From contig WGLP01000006.1 in assembly GCA_016125505.1 (NCBI GenBank), forward strand, positions 280,246-344,245: a stretch of 64,000 nt of DNA, in the 5' to 3' direction. The stretch comes from Gammaproteobacteria bacterium. Lineage in GTDB: Bacteria > Pseudomonadota > Gammaproteobacteria > UBA6429 > Thiohalophilaceae. Shown here piece after piece: positions 8,083-18,509 of the stretch. The notes beneath the pieces were generated by a model. That model was given only the letters and a program-made list of their open reading frames with translations, did not search any database and was not told where the DNA came from. The position numbers and the translations under genes are program-made. Numbering within the stretch: the stretch's first letter is position 1; the number at the start of each line of letters is the position of its first letter.

Positions 8083-9162
8083 TTAACTGGCCAGGCGATA
8101 GGGTGCCGGTTCAAGGATCGGTTGACGTTCCAGGATCAAATCCACCAGCAACCGCGCCGAGGCATACCCCAGTACGACGCCATTCCGATAATGGCCCGTA
8201 TTCAGATAGAGGCCACCAATATCCGGTACTGCACATATATAAGGTATACCGTCAGGACTGCCTGGCCGCAGACCCGCCCAATGATGCTCAATGGGCATAT
8301 CCCGGAAAACCGGGAAAAGGGCATGGGCAAACCCGGCCAAGATCTCCCTGGCATCCGCCGTGGTGGATTTATCAAACTCCACCTCCTCGAGAGTACTGCC
8401 CACCAATACCCTACCGTCCTGCCGGGGAATCACATAATGGCCTTCATAGAGATTGATGTGACGTATCTGTCCCGGTGCCGCGTGATACATGATCATTTGC
8501 CCACGTACCGGTCTGACCGGGACTTGCATCCCCAAACCGGAGAGTAATCTGGCACTCCACGCCCCACTCGCGACGACAATCGTATCTGCCGCAACACTTC
8601 CCCGCGAAGTCTCCACGGCGGTAGCCCGCTGACCGCGCAGGGTAATCCCGGTCACCTGCGTCTGTGGCCGTAATTGCACACCATGTTTTTCACAGGACTC
8701 CACCATGCTTTTCACCAAGCGAGGATTGCGCACCTGGGCGAGCGTCGGAAACCACAGTGCAGATTTATCCGGAATAGCCAATTCGGGTTCGAGCTCGGCG
8801 AGCCGTTGCACATCGACCAGTTCGCACGGGAGGCCATAACTTTGCGCCCACTGTCTGGCTTCAGACTGTTCATTCCGGTCCAGCACTAACAGACCACTTT
8901 GTGTCCACTGGGGATCTGTCCCGCCTTCCTGGATTAATTGCGCTGCCAGTGCCGCAAAATGCTGCTGACTCCATTTGGCAAGCTGATTGACCGGCTCAGA
9001 ATATCGCCAGGGGTACAATGGTGACAAAATACCACCGCCCGCCCAGGACGCCTCCGCACCAATTTGGCCCTGATCCAGCACGGTCACGTTGTGACCAGCC
9101 ATCACCAATTCACGTGCCGTCAACAAGCCGATGATGCCACCGCCAATGATTACTGTTTGCAT
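8083..9162 (-). CDS. thiO: Glycine oxidase ThiO (FAD-dependent)
   Basis: 359-residue flavoprotein of the DAO family. It starts with the FAD dinucleotide-binding motif VIIGGGIIGLLTARELVMAGHNVTVLDQG and carries GAEASWAGGGILSPLYPW and GHYVIPRQDGRVLVGSTLEEVEFD, followed by a C-terminal HWAGLRPGSPDGIPYIC..NTGHYRNGVVLGYASARLL. It oxidises glycine to the imine used for the thiazole of thiamine. ATG 9162 is chosen because it directly precedes the Rossmann motif and has GGGAAG upstream; the longer frame to 9195 adds non-homologous residues. The pilin operon is divergent. Confidence 0.9.
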   Translation of the reverse strand: MQTVIIGGGIIGLLTARELVMAGHNVTVLDQGQIGAEASWAGGGILSPLYPWRYSEPVNQLAKWSQQHFAALAAQLIQEGGTDPQWTQSGLLVLDRNEQSEARQWAQSYGLPCELVDVQRLAELEPELAIPDKSALWFPTLAQVRNPRLVKSMVESCEKHGVQLRPQTQVTGITLRGQRATAVETSRGSVAADTIVVASGAWSARLLSGLGMQVPVRPVRGQMIMYHAAPGQIRHINLYEGHYVIPRQDGRVLVGSTLEEVEFDKSTTADAREILAGFAHALFPVFRDMPIEHHWAGLRPGSPDGIPYICAVPDIGGLYLNTGHYRNGVVLGYASARLLVDLILERQPILEPAPYRLAS

Positions 9163-9337
9163 TACTTCCCTATCCCGATTGGAGCTTGCCGGCAATTATC
9201 CTACGGATGTGAACAAAATCACACACCCATAAAATCAGGCAGTTAGACTGATGCGCGCTAGACCATTTGTCCATTCAAAACAACGCTTCATCGCAAGATC
9301 CGTGATCATGCTCATTAACTTCACTATAAGAACATCT

Positions 9338-9922
9338 ATGAACAAGCGACTTGGATTTACATTGATTGAATTGCTCATCACCATTGCCGTGATTGCTGTG
9401 GTGATTGCACTCGGAATTCCCGGTTTAAACCAGTACGCTGAACGCAACCGTTCTGCATCACAAACCAACCTCATCGTCGGGACAATCGCTAACGCACGTG
9501 CTGAAGCAATCAAGCGCGGCATCGATGTGACAATATGTGCAAGCTCGACACCGACTGCAGCAACACCGAGTTGTGATACTGCACAGTGGGAACTTGGCTG
9601 GATTGTCTTTGCGGATAAAGACCAGAACGGTAATTACGATACAGGCGCAAATAAAGACGTATTGTTGGGTGTAAGCGATAAGCTGGGCAGCGGCCTGACC
9701 CTGCGTTCAGTCGGTTTTACAGATCTAACCAAGATTCGCGTCCAATCCAATGGTGCGATTCGCGGCACTGCTGGTACTTTCAAAATTTGCACCCAAGACG
9801 CCGATGCCAAGAAAGCAAAAGGTATTAACGTCTCGACCCTCGGACTTACCAGCACTGCACAGGATACGGATAGCAACAATATCGTCAACGACATCAACGG
9901 TAACGATGTGACCTGCCCATGA
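9338..9922 (+). CDS. fimT: Type IV minor pilin, FimT/GspH family
   Basis: 194-residue prepilin. It starts MNKRLGFTLIELLITIAVIAVV, a short leader with the PilD cleavage site after G and the phenylalanine +1/Glu5 hallmark, then a GspH-type globular domain with Cys pairs (CASSTPTAATPSCD and a C-terminal CP). ATG 9338 is chosen because the longer frame would put 29 extra residues before the class III leader. It is the first gene of the minor pilin operon fimT-pilV-pilW-pilX-pilY1-pilY2-pilE and helps prime pilus assembly. It could equally be called FimU. Confidence 0.9.
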   Translation: MNKRLGFTLIELLITIAVIAVVIALGIPGLNQYAERNRSASQTNLIVGTIANARAEAIKRGIDVTICASSTPTAATPSCDTAQWELGWIVFADKDQNGNYDTGANKDVLLGVSDKLGSGLTLRSVGFTDLTKIRVQSNGAIRGTAGTFKICTQDADAKKAKGINVSTLGLTSTAQDTDSNNIVNDINGNDVTCP

Positions 9923-10437
9923 AAACACAACTCGAGTCTCCCCAATCCCAATACGCACGTCCTTGTAAGGGCTTTACATTACTGGAAGTTATGGTGGCTT
10001 TACTGATTTTCTCAATCGGACTGCTAGGTTTAGCCGGATTACAGGCAAGTGGTCTTCAAAATAATAAAACCGCGGATTTGCGCAGCATCGCAATAATAGA
10101 TGCGCACGATATGGCAGAGCGAATTCGCGCAAACGACCGGGGAAGATCCGGTGATTATGATGCAATTACCCCCGGCGTACCCACACCCGGTACGGATTGC
10201 ATTAATACAACCTCATGTACAAGTACCTCGCTAATTGCCGCTTGGGATAATTACCAATGGCAATCTGATTTAAACGCATCGCTGCCTTCCGGGCAAGGCA
10301 GCGTCACCCGCAATGCCTCAGGAACGATGACCGTGACTGTAATGTGGGATGAAGCACGTACTGGTGCGACAGGAACGAGCTGCGGAAATAATCCCAACGT
10401 TGATCTAAAGTGTTACAAAATGGATTTTCTGCCATGA
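9919..10437 (+). CDS. pilV: Type IV pilus minor pilin PilV
   Basis: 172-residue prepilin with the leader ending in KGFTLLEVMVALLIFSIGLLGLAGLQ, the standard PilV signature. It overlaps the end of the FimT gene by 4 nt (ATGA) and the start of pilW by 4 nt, so translation is coupled. Cysteines near residues 90-96 and in the C-terminal third (SCGNNP, KCY) probably form disulphides in the periplasm. It belongs to the priming complex together with PilW, PilX and PilY1. Confidence 0.92.
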   Translation: MKTQLESPQSQYARPCKGFTLLEVMVALLIFSIGLLGLAGLQASGLQNNKTADLRSIAIIDAHDMAERIRANDRGRSGDYDAITPGVPTPGTDCINTTSCTSTSLIAAWDNYQWQSDLNASLPSGQGSVTRNASGTMTVTVMWDEARTGATGTSCGNNPNVDLKCYKMDFLP

Positions 10438-11582
10438 GAAACATGCAAAAAGTGACAAACAACCCTCAGATTCAACAAGGTGTCACTTTGGTTGAGCTCA
10501 TGGTTGCAATGGCGATCAGTCTTATTGTGTTACTTGCTGTCGGTACCGTTTACACAACGACTAAGCGGACATATTCAGTGCAGGATGATTTTAGCCGAAT
10601 GCAGGAAAATGCTTTATTCGCATTTCAGACAATGACCCAGGATATCAGCACGGCAGGCTTTGCTGGTTGTAGCCCCCAGATTAATAATTTACTGAATACG
10701 ACAGCAGCGAATAGCGGTCTATTTAACTATGTCGATGGTGTATACGGCTGGGACTATAAAAATACTGATCCTGGAGACACCTATACAATCAATAGTCTTG
10801 CTACCACTGTCACCGCATCAAACTGGAGCGACAATTCTGGTTTGGGCTTGCATACCAGTCTCAGTCAGAAAGTCGTTCCAGGCACGGATGTGTTAGTGAT
10901 GAAATCAGGACGAGAACTTACTACTCTTGTGCCTACCGCTGACATCAAACCTGCTGATATCAAAGTTCAATTTGCGGGTCCAACACTTATGCCACAGGGT
11001 GCAGTGATACTGCTTTCAGACTGCAATAAAGCCGACCTGTTTATGAATAGTGATGCTATCGGCGATTCCACGCTCGCCCGTGATACAACGTGCGGAAGCG
11101 CAAAACCTTGCAATAGCGGTGCTCCGTGGAGTCATGTATATAAATCAGCAGAAGTTCGTGTGCTGGCATCAACCAGCCGCGCTTATTACATTGGCATTGG
11201 AACGAATGGAGAACCCTCTTTGTTCCGCTACAACTACGATCAGGGAGATACAGGTGCCAGCCCTGAAGAACTGGTAACCGGCGTTGAAAACATGCAGATC
11301 CTGTATGGCGAAAGTCTGAATGGAGAGCCCTTCAAACCTACCCGTTATATCCCCTTTAACAGTGTCACCAATCCTGCCAACATCGTTTCTGTTCGCATAA
11401 GTCTATTGATGCGTTCTTCAGGGGAGGCAAACCGACCTTCCGTGGCATCGCCCACCTTTTTGGTTGGCGGAACGACCGCAGCTACTGCAGTGAGTGTAAA
11501 TAACTCAGTACCAGATCGACGCATGCGTAAAGTTTTCACTACGACAATCGCGTTACGCAATATGGCCGTAACAGGCCGCTAA
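10434..11582 (+). CDS. pilW: Type IV pilus assembly protein PilW
   Basis: 382-residue minor pilin. The prepilin leader and helix read QQGVTLVELMVAMAISLIVLLAVGTVY, where the residue before cleavage is G and +1 is V rather than the usual F or M. The remainder is a large periplasmic domain ending RRMRKVFTTTIALRN, typical of PilW. Start ATG 10434 overlaps the pilV stop (ATGA); the frame also contains ATG 10410 inside pilV, which is less likely. It recruits PilX and PilY1 to the pilus tip complex. Confidence 0.92.
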   Translation: MRNMQKVTNNPQIQQGVTLVELMVAMAISLIVLLAVGTVYTTTKRTYSVQDDFSRMQENALFAFQTMTQDISTAGFAGCSPQINNLLNTTAANSGLFNYVDGVYGWDYKNTDPGDTYTINSLATTVTASNWSDNSGLGLHTSLSQKVVPGTDVLVMKSGRELTTLVPTADIKPADIKVQFAGPTLMPQGAVILLSDCNKADLFMNSDAIGDSTLARDTTCGSAKPCNSGAPWSHVYKSAEVRVLASTSRAYYIGIGTNGEPSLFRYNYDQGDTGASPEELVTGVENMQILYGESLNGEPFKPTRYIPFNSVTNPANIVSVRISLLMRSSGEANRPSVASPTFLVGGTTAATAVSVNNSVPDRRMRKVFTTTIALRNMAVTGR

Positions 11583-11596
11583 ACAGAGGTTATTTT

Positions 11597-12148
11597 ATGA
11601 CAAGTAAGAATTTGACAAGCCGCCTGCACCGGGCCCAGTCAGGAGCTGCGCTGGTTACCTCCCTTGTAATTTTGCTTGTCCTGACAGTGTTAGGTATCAG
11701 CGCCATGAAATCGTCAAATTTGCAGGAAAACATCGTTGGCAACCTTCGCGACCATGATCTTGCAATCCAGGCAGCCGATTCCGCACTTACTGACGCAGAA
11801 AATCAATTAAGCGCCGCTACCGGCGCTCTCCCAATGCCTAATAGTACGGGTACCTATGGCGTAATTCTCCCTCGCGGGCAATTCCCAAATATTGCAAATA
11901 GTGCTTATGACACATCAGGCACCTGGGATGGCGCGAATAATCACACTTCGAGCACTTCATTACAGGGGCTGAGTTCCAATCCAAGCTATATCATCGAGTT
12001 CGAGCAGTCGGTTATCGACAATCTTGACCCGGAATCCAAAGCCAAGGGTAAAGGGCGCTTCTACTACCGTATAACGGCACGTGGGCTTGGAACTTCCAAT
12101 AACTCTGCCGTCCTGCTACAGGAAGTCTACGGCATACGTCATTATTAA
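11597..12148 (+). CDS. pilX: Type IV pilus assembly protein PilX
   Basis: 183-residue minor pilin. The N-terminus has AQSGAALVTSLVILLVLTVLGISAMKSSNLQENIVGN, the PilX signature, in which Glu5 of canonical pilins is absent (ALVTS). The following AADSALTDAE helix and GRFYYRITARGLG C-terminus are also typical. It begins 14 bp after pilW with AGAGG upstream. PilX supports pilus assembly together with PilW and PilY1. Confidence 0.92.
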   Translation: MTSKNLTSRLHRAQSGAALVTSLVILLVLTVLGISAMKSSNLQENIVGNLRDHDLAIQAADSALTDAENQLSAATGALPMPNSTGTYGVILPRGQFPNIANSAYDTSGTWDGANNHTSSTSLQGLSSNPSYIIEFEQSVIDNLDPESKAKGKGRFYYRITARGLGTSNNSAVLLQEVYGIRHY

Positions 12149-12206
12149 TACTGCGAAATATTTGATTATGAAAAATCACTTGAGCACAAAAACCGGAGAT
12201 TTACTT

Positions 12207-15200
12207 ATGCGCAGGCCAACACTATTTCCGACATTTGCAAGTGCAGTTTTACGCTTAGGTTACACAACATTCCTCGCGTGCATCCTTACTGTATCCGGTC
12301 TTGCGCATTCAGCAGCACTAGATTTGTCCGACCTCCCCATGGACGCTCAGCAAGGCGTGTCTCCGAACATCCTATTAACTCTCGACACATCCGGTTCCAT
12401 GGCTCTATTTTATCTGCCAGACAGTAATGATGTAGACAATGGTTCCCGAGCAAGAGATGCCAATAGTGATTTTAATAAAATGTATTACAATCCAAACGTG
12501 GTTTACGCGCAGGGTGTTGATGCCAATGGCACCCCCCTGGCCAATCCACCCACGTTTAATAAGGCGTGGCCAAACGGTTACGACCATAATGCCTGCGGCA
12601 CTAATACAACTGTCGATCTCAATACGCAGTTTGCTGTGGCATGGAATGGTGGCGATACATGTGTAACGGGCGCATCATCTGCTTTTTATTACAAAAAAAA
12701 TAATAACACTGGCTGCACTTATCCTACGACGGATGACACCTGTTACGATAAAGTCACCATAAATAATAGTTCTAGTGCTACCGAGCAACAGAATTTCGCT
12801 AATTGGTATTCCTTCTATCGCTCTCGGATTCTAATGGCCAAAACCACGGCAAGCATTGCGTTTTCTAAGCTTAGTAATAACGTCAGGGTGACCCAGCAAT
12901 CCTTGCAAAGTGCATCAATACCAGCCGTGAAGGTTTTTAGCGGAACCGATCGCAGTAATTTCTTCAGCTGGTTGCAAAATCGGGGAGCAAGCGGTTCCAC
13001 ACCAATGCGTGCTGCATTCAGTCGTGCTGGCGAATTTTTCAGCCAGGGAAATCCAACAACCAATTCAGATGATCCCTATCTAACAACACCTGGAGTAACC
13101 CAGACTGAACCAGAATATACCTGCCGCCAGAACTTTAATATCGCCATTACCGATGGCCAATGGAATTCTACCGGACCCAGCCCGGATCCAGGCGATGCCG
13201 ATAGCACATCGATCACGCTGCCTGAAGTGTCAACAGGTGTAACAACATTAGGGATGAGTTCTTCATATACGCCTGCTTTCCCATATGCAGATGGATATAG
13301 CCACGGGACTTACCCAACTACACTTGCCGATATTACCTTCGAGTATTGGGCAAAAGATCTTCGTACTGACCTTGATAACAATGTGCCAACTTATATCCAG
13401 GACAGCACAACGGATTACAATGGTGATGGTACCTTGAACAACACAGATCTTTTCCTGAATCCGCTAAATGACCCTGCCAATTGGCAACACATGGTTAACT
13501 TTACAATCCCAATCGGTCTGACTGGTGATTTCAACTATGATTCCGCGTATTACAATGCCCCACTCAAGGACCCGGCTAATAGTAGCTACACCCATTGGCC
13601 TGAGGTTACAAGTACGAATGGATCGGAAAATTCAAAAGTTGATGACCTCTGGCATGCTGCAATCAACAGTCGTGGCGGTTTTTACCCGGCAAGCGACCCG
13701 AGTACGTTAACTACGTCTCTGACAAATGTTCTTAACTCCATTTCTTCTCGCAGTGGCTCTTCCAGTGCAGTGGCGACTACGGCATCGAGTTATCAAGCCG
13801 GAACGTCTCTCTTTCAAGCAATTTACGATACATCTGACTGGCATGGCGATCTAGTGGCATACGATGTCACAAATACGACTGCACCACTCTGGAATGCCAA
13901 AGATAGAATGAAGGCTAACAATGCAAATGGTTCTGGACGAAAAATTATTTCTTATAATCCAGTTGCCAGCAAGGGCATACCTTTCACCTGGGGAGCAATA
14001 AATGCATCTCAAAAGGCATTGCTAAGCAACAATAGCGATATACTTGATTATATTCGTGGCGATCAAACCAAGAAGCAAAGCAACGGCGGTTCTTTCCGCA
14101 ATCGGAATTACATTCTTGGCGACATAGTCAATTCATCGCCGATTTATGTAGGCCCACCTAATCGTTTCTTCCCAGACTCATTGGAATCTGTTCCTTATTC
14201 TTCCTTCATCAGTTCATACAAATCACGCGAAGCAATCGTATGGGTAGGCGCAAACGATGGCATGTTGCACGGATTTGATGCCGGCACCGGGGATGAAGTC
14301 CTTGCATACGTTCCATCCGGTGTTTATTCCAACCTCGCCAGCCTGAGTTCATCTACTTATAAACACAAATTCTTTGTCGATGGATCTCCAACGGAACGAG
14401 ATACCTTTTTCGGTTCCGCCTGGCATACGGTTCTGGTAGGCGGTTTAAATAAGGGTGGCCAGGGTATTTATGCCTTGGATATTACTGACCCTACCAGCTT
14501 TGATGAAACCAATGCATCTAACCTTGCCCTATGGGAGTTTAATGACTCAAACGACTCTGATATGGGTTACTCCTATGGTTCACCTCAAGTTGCCAAGATG
14601 AACAATGGTCAATGGATGGCGATCTTTGGAAATGGGTATAACAATACTGAAGCGGATGGACACGTCAGTTCCACTGGAGATGCCGTCTTGTTTATCTTAA
14701 ATATGCAAAACGGCAATGTGGTGCATAAGTTTGATACAGGCGTTGGTATGGCACAGGACCCAACTAGCGCTGGTCGGCCTAATGGTCTTTCGCCAGTAGC
14801 TGTGGTTGACATTGATGGTAACTACACAGTTGATTATATATATGCTGGAGATCTATTTGGTAATTTGTGGAAATTCGATGTTACTGATAGCAACCCAAAC
14901 AAATGGACCATTACGCAATCTGCCGGCGTAAACGTTCCCTTATTCATTGCTACAGACGCTAGCGGGAATCGGCAACCTATAACTACTGCTCCCGTTGTGG
15001 GTATACATCCAACGCAACCTGGAGTCATAATTAATTTCGGCACAGGTAAATATATCGAATACTCAGACAGTACAGATACCAGTGTGCAAACTTTCTATGG
15101 CGTATGGGATCGCAATGAACCAAGCACGAGCATTACCACCATCAATCGTGCTTCACTCTTTGCTCAAAGCATACTAGCCACCAACACTACAGATTTTGCC

Positions 15201-15728
15201 AGTAATAATGCAGGAATCACCAGCGACACTACCTTTAACTGGTATATAGGCACTGGATTACCAAGCAGTGGAACTGAATTTCTGGGTTGGCGCATGGACC
15301 TTGTTGATGCAAGTGGTACGCAACAGGGTGAGCGCGTAATCTATAACCCTCAACTGATTAGTGGTCGCATTATATTCCTCTCCAATATTCCTTCAGTTGA
15401 CCCTTGCCTGGGTGCTGGTGTCTCTTGGATCACGGAATTGAATGCTGCATATGGTATGCGATCAAAATCTCCGGTTTTTGATTATAACAACGATGGTGTC
15501 ATTGATTCTAATGACATGGTGCAATACAACAGCAATATGGTTATAGGCAGTCGGATACAGATCAAAAATGGTGGGAAACTCAGCGGTCTTACCATTATTG
15601 CAGATCTCAAAACCGGGCATGAAGTAAAACTATCCAGCGCGAGTAATGCAACTGTGACAAAGGTAGTGGAAGCAGGCGATACTCAGTTCACAGGACGTCG
15701 CTCCTGGATTCAATTACTTCCTAACTAA
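12207..15728 (+). CDS. pilY1: PilY1, pilus tip adhesin/assembly factor
   Basis: About 1173 residues. A Sec signal ends near LAHSA, followed by LSDLPMDAQQGVSPNILLTLDTSGSMALF, which gives a von Willebrand A-like MIDAS (DTSGS). The C-terminal half is a PilY1 beta-propeller (GANDGMLHGFDAGTGDEVLAYVPS; VVDIDGNYTVDYIYAGDLFGNLWKFDV) containing a DxDxNxxxD calcium loop. Further calcium-like loops are DYNGDGTLNNTD and DYNNDGVIDSND near the end. ATG 12207 has GGAG 8 nt upstream and is preferred; ATG 12168 (13 residues longer) has no ribosome-binding site. PilY1 controls retraction, adhesion and surface sensing. Confidence 0.93.
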   Translation: MRRPTLFPTFASAVLRLGYTTFLACILTVSGLAHSAALDLSDLPMDAQQGVSPNILLTLDTSGSMALFYLPDSNDVDNGSRARDANSDFNKMYYNPNVVYAQGVDANGTPLANPPTFNKAWPNGYDHNACGTNTTVDLNTQFAVAWNGGDTCVTGASSAFYYKKNNNTGCTYPTTDDTCYDKVTINNSSSATEQQNFANWYSFYRSRILMAKTTASIAFSKLSNNVRVTQQSLQSASIPAVKVFSGTDRSNFFSWLQNRGASGSTPMRAAFSRAGEFFSQGNPTTNSDDPYLTTPGVTQTEPEYTCRQNFNIAITDGQWNSTGPSPDPGDADSTSITLPEVSTGVTTLGMSSSYTPAFPYADGYSHGTYPTTLADITFEYWAKDLRTDLDNNVPTYIQDSTTDYNGDGTLNNTDLFLNPLNDPANWQHMVNFTIPIGLTGDFNYDSAYYNAPLKDPANSSYTHWPEVTSTNGSENSKVDDLWHAAINSRGGFYPASDPSTLTTSLTNVLNSISSRSGSSSAVATTASSYQAGTSLFQAIYDTSDWHGDLVAYDVTNTTAPLWNAKDRMKANNANGSGRKIISYNPVASKGIPFTWGAINASQKALLSNNSDILDYIRGDQTKKQSNGGSFRNRNYILGDIVNSSPIYVGPPNRFFPDSLESVPYSSFISSYKSREAIVWVGANDGMLHGFDAGTGDEVLAYVPSGVYSNLASLSSSTYKHKFFVDGSPTERDTFFGSAWHTVLVGGLNKGGQGIYALDITDPTSFDETNASNLALWEFNDSNDSDMGYSYGSPQVAKMNNGQWMAIFGNGYNNTEADGHVSSTGDAVLFILNMQNGNVVHKFDTGVGMAQDPTSAGRPNGLSPVAVVDIDGNYTVDYIYAGDLFGNLWKFDVTDSNPNKWTITQSAGVNVPLFIATDASGNRQPITTAPVVGIHPTQPGVIINFGTGKYIEYSDSTDTSVQTFYGVWDRNEPSTSITTINRASLFAQSILATNTTDFASNNAGITSDTTFNWYIGTGLPSSGTEFLGWRMDLVDASGTQQGERVIYNPQLISGRIIFLSNIPSVDPCLGAGVSWITELNAAYGMRSKSPVFDYNNDGVIDSNDMVQYNSNMVIGSRIQIKNGGKLSGLTIIADLKTGHEVKLSSASNATVTKVVEAGDTQFTGRRSWIQLLPN

Positions 15729-15741
15729 CGGGATAATTCAT

Positions 15742-16068
15742 ATGTCATTAAAAAGATGGACTACTTCTAGCGCGATTATTTCTCTGTGCTTAAGTATGCT
15801 GAGTGGCCTTTGCAACGCTGCCCAGCCCACCACTCCTCTTGCCCCGCTGCAAAGTAGGCAGGGAGTAATTGATCTTATTGATGGAAATATTATTTTGGTA
15901 AATGATAGAGGTTATTATCTTGCTAATAATGTTGTCGTAAAAACCTCTAGTGGAAAAATTGGCAGGCTTGGGCAATTATTTCGCGGAAGAAGTATAAAGA
16001 TGGATGTTGAATATCCTGAGAGTAACGGAAACCATCCAATAGTACATACTATTTACATATTGAGATAA
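15742..16068 (+). CDS. PilY2-like small exported protein
   Basis: 108 residues with a signal peptide (SAIISLCLSMLSGLCNAA) and a small strand-rich domain (GVIDLIDGNIILVNDRGYYLANNVVVK..GQLFRGRSIKMDVEYPE). Its size and position between pilY1 and pilE match PilY2 of Pseudomonas, whose role in pilus biogenesis is minor and poorly defined. It starts 13 bp after pilY1 and the next gene begins 2 bp after it. Confidence 0.65.
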   Translation: MSLKRWTTSSAIISLCLSMLSGLCNAAQPTTPLAPLQSRQGVIDLIDGNIILVNDRGYYLANNVVVKTSSGKIGRLGQLFRGRSIKMDVEYPESNGNHPIVHTIYILR

Positions 16069-16070
16069 TT

Positions 16071-16517
16071 GTGTATCTAAAAAGAGCATTACGTTTTCCG
16101 ATTAATATCAGCGCATGTGGATTCACGTTGATCGAAGTAATCATCGTCGTTGCAATAATTGCAATCTTGGCAGGTATATCCTGGCCATTATTTGAACGGC
16201 AAAGCAGAAGCGCACACCATCAAGATGCAGTAAATCTTTTGATGACTGCAGGACATGAGATGGAGCAATGCAAAACTGACAATGGTAGTTATATAAAAAC
16301 AGATGGAAGCGATTGTGCACCCACGACTGTTAACTCACCTCAGAATTACTACTCACTAACAAATGCAGCTGTCTTAAATGGTGGAGATAGTTATACCCTG
16401 ACTGTTACCAGAAATCCTCCAGGCGACACTGAATGTTCGACCCTGACACTGGATAATTTGGGTAGAAAAAGTTATACGGGAACCGCACCAGACGCTCACC
16501 GCTGCTGGGGTGAATGA
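16071..16517 (+). CDS. pilE: Type IV minor pilin PilE
   Basis: 148-residue prepilin. The leader ends ACGFTLIEVIIVVAIIAILAGISWPLFERQSR, with Glu5 and the +1 Phe, followed by a globular domain with two Cys pairs (EQCKTDNG..SDCAP and ECSTL..HRCWGE). The start is a GTG at 16071, 2 bp after the preceding stop; no ATG precedes the leader. It is the last gene of the operon and meets the convergent ispH gene after 9 bp. Confidence 0.9.
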   Translation: MYLKRALRFPINISACGFTLIEVIIVVAIIAILAGISWPLFERQSRSAHHQDAVNLLMTAGHEMEQCKTDNGSYIKTDGSDCAPTTVNSPQNYYSLTNAAVLNGGDSYTLTVTRNPPGDTECSTLTLDNLGRKSYTGTAPDAHRCWGE

Positions 16518-16526
16518 ATAAGCTAG

Positions 16527-17462
16527 CTAGCCCTGCAAGGCCTTCGGCAACGAGAATACCACGTGTTCCTCGCGAGTGATGGATTCCTTCCCAAGCTGAA
16601 TTCCCCATTGATTAAGTTGCTGCACGACCCGATTCACCAGGACCTCAGGCGCTGACGCACCGGCAGTCAGGCCGACTTTCTGTTTACCCTCGAACCATTC
16701 ACGGCGTAATTCCTGCTCATTATCGATGAGATAAGCCGGTGTTCCGAGACGTTCCGCGACTTCCTTGAGCCGGTTGGAGTTGGAACTGTTGGGTGATCCC
16801 ACCACCAATACAACGTCGCACTGCTGGGCAATCTGTTTGACTGCATCCTGACGATTCTGGGTTGCATAACAGATATCGTCTTTTTTTGGCCCCTGAATAT
16901 TTGGAAAACGTTTGCGCAGGGCGTCAATGATGGCAGCGGTATCATCCATTGAAAGAGTCGTCTGGGTTACGTAACTCAGGGCATCCGGGTTGGCGACCTG
17001 TAAATTCGCCACGTCATCCAGGTCCTCGATGAGATACATTTTACCGCCATAACTGGTATCGAACTGTCCCATGGTACCCTCGACCTCCGGATGGCCATGA
17101 TGACCGATCAATATGCATTCGCGTCCATCCTGCGAATAGCGGGAGACTTCGAGGTGAACCTTGGTTACCAATGGGCAGGTCGCATCGAATACCTTGAGCT
17201 GACGACGGGCCGCTTCCTGCTGTACCGCCTTGGACACACCGTGGGCGCTGAAGATCACCGTTGCGCCATCCGGCACCTGTTCCAGTTCATCAACAAAAAC
17301 AGCGCCCTTGCCGCGCAAGCCATCGACCACAAACTTGTTGTGGACGACTTCATGCCGCACGTAAATCGGCGCGCCAAAAATCTCCAGGGCGCGCTCCACA
17401 ATATCGATAGCACGATCGACGCCGGCACAGAATCCGCGTGGGCTGGCAAGTATTACTTCCAT
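16527..17462 (-). CDS. ispH: 4-hydroxy-3-methylbut-2-enyl diphosphate reductase IspH
   Basis: 311-residue iron-sulphur enzyme, the last step of the MEP isoprenoid pathway (HMBPP to IPP/DMAPP). The three cluster cysteines lie in [12 protein letters not shown] (Cys12), [12 protein letters not shown] and [11 protein letters not shown], and [13 protein letters not shown] and [13 protein letters not shown] are family hallmarks. The ATG at 17462 shares a base with the fkpB stop, so it is translationally coupled to the fkpB-lspA-ileS genes upstream, the usual order in gammaproteobacteria. Confidence 0.97.
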   Translation of the reverse strand: MEVILASPRGFCAGVDRAIDIVERALEIFGAPIYVRHEVVHNKFVVDGLRGKGAVFVDELEQVPDGATVIFSAHGVSKAVQQEAARRQLKVFDATCPLVTKVHLEVSRYSQDGRECILIGHHGHPEVEGTMGQFDTSYGGKMYLIEDLDDVANLQVANPDALSYVTQTTLSMDDTAAIIDALRKRFPNIQGPKKDDICYATQNRQDAVKQIAQQCDVVLVVGSPNSSNSNRLKEVAERLGTPAYLIDNEQELRREWFEGKQKVGLTAGASAPEVLVNRVVQQLNQWGIQLGKESITREEHVVFSLPKALQG

Positions 17463-17935
17463 CAGGTGTCACCTTTGATCTGTGATGCCGGCGGCTTGAT
17501 ATCGAGAATCTCGACTTCGAAAATCACATTATGCCCGGCCAGCAGGTGGTTAAAATCGACAATGACTTCGTCGCCTTTTACTTCCTTGATCATCCCGTCA
17601 ATCTCTTCACCCGACGGCGTGCTGAAGGTAATGACTGTACCGATATCCAGTGGCATGTCTGCGGCAAAGTCACTGCGTGGCAGACCATGCACGTTCTCGG
17701 GATCGGGATAACCAAAGGCATGTAAAGGATCGAGTTCGACGCTCTGGGTATCACCCGCCTTGAGTCCGTACAGAGCAAATTCCAGTCCCTGCACCAGACT
17801 GCCGTCACCCATAATAAAGGTCAGCGGCTGCTCCGGTTCACTGGCATCCGCGACAAAGCCGTCGGGTAAACTCAGGCTATAGTGCATGGTGACTTCACAA
17901 CCCGGACCGATGGTCATTTGCTCGACCTCAGCCAT
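17462..17935 (-). CDS. fkpB: FKBP-type peptidyl-prolyl isomerase (SlpA/FkpB type)
   Basis: 157-residue cytoplasmic isomerase and chaperone. The FKBP half-sites are [20 protein letters not shown] and [25 protein letters not shown], followed by an inserted IF domain ([23 protein letters not shown]) and [21 protein letters not shown] 17935 is chosen because GAGG lies 8 nt upstream and it overlaps the lspA end; the frame continues to 17998 without homology. Confidence 0.92.
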   Translation of the reverse strand: MAEVEQMTIGPGCEVTMHYSLSLPDGFVADASEPEQPLTFIMGDGSLVQGLEFALYGLKAGDTQSVELDPLHAFGYPDPENVHGLPRSDFAADMPLDIGTVITFSTPSGEEIDGMIKEVKGDEVIVDFNHLLAGHNVIFEVEILDIKPPASQIKGDT

Positions 17936-18509
17936 GGCCGGCCTCTTGCTTCGATGCAGCCTGTTGATGTTTGCCTCGGCTCCCGGTGATAGCATCAATA
18001 ATCAGAATCGCAGCACCAACGGTGATTGCCGAGTCGGCAATATTAAACGACGGCCAGATACACTGAGGCCCTTTTGCGGATTGCAACAAGGTAAATCCGG
18101 GCAGGCATGAATCCGCATGGTAGTAAAACTGAATGAAATCGATAACGTGGCCAAACACGATACGGTCGATAACGTTGCCCAGCGCACCACCCAGAATACA
18201 GGCGAGGCCGACCGCGACCCACCGTTCGTGTTGTTGCAGCTTGCGTATCCATAAAACCAGCACGGTACTAACAACCAGTGCAATCAAAGTAAACAACCAG
18301 CGCTGCCAGCCACCCGCATCGCTCAGGAAATTGAATGCGGCACCCAGATTGTGCGCCAGAAACAGATTTAACATGGGTATGATCTTGACGGGATGATACA
18401 TCTGGAGCGTGTGACTCGCCCATTGCTTGGTGATCTGATCCAGCGCCACCACCAGCACGGCGATCCATAACCATTTCAACATCGACTCGGTTTTAAAAAA
18501 TCCCATCAT
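17928..18509 (-). CDS. lspA: Lipoprotein signal peptidase LspA
   Basis: 193-residue inner-membrane aspartyl protease that cleaves prolipoproteins after diacylglyceryl addition. Four hydrophobic helices are visible. The catalytic aspartates are in [18 protein letters not shown] and in [20 protein letters not shown]. The ATG at 18509 overlaps the ileS stop by 4 nt; ATG 18482 (MLKWLWIAV) is an alternative. The C-terminal tail ([14 protein letters not shown]) is a little longer than in E. coli. Confidence 0.95.
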   Translation of the reverse strand: MMGFFKTESMLKWLWIAVLVVALDQITKQWASHTLQMYHPVKIIPMLNLFLAHNLGAAFNFLSDAGGWQRWLFTLIALVVSTVLVLWIRKLQQHERWVAVGLACILGGALGNVIDRIVFGHVIDFIQFYYHADSCLPGFTLLQSAKGPQCIWPSFNIADSAITVGAAILIIDAITGSRGKHQQAASKQEAGHG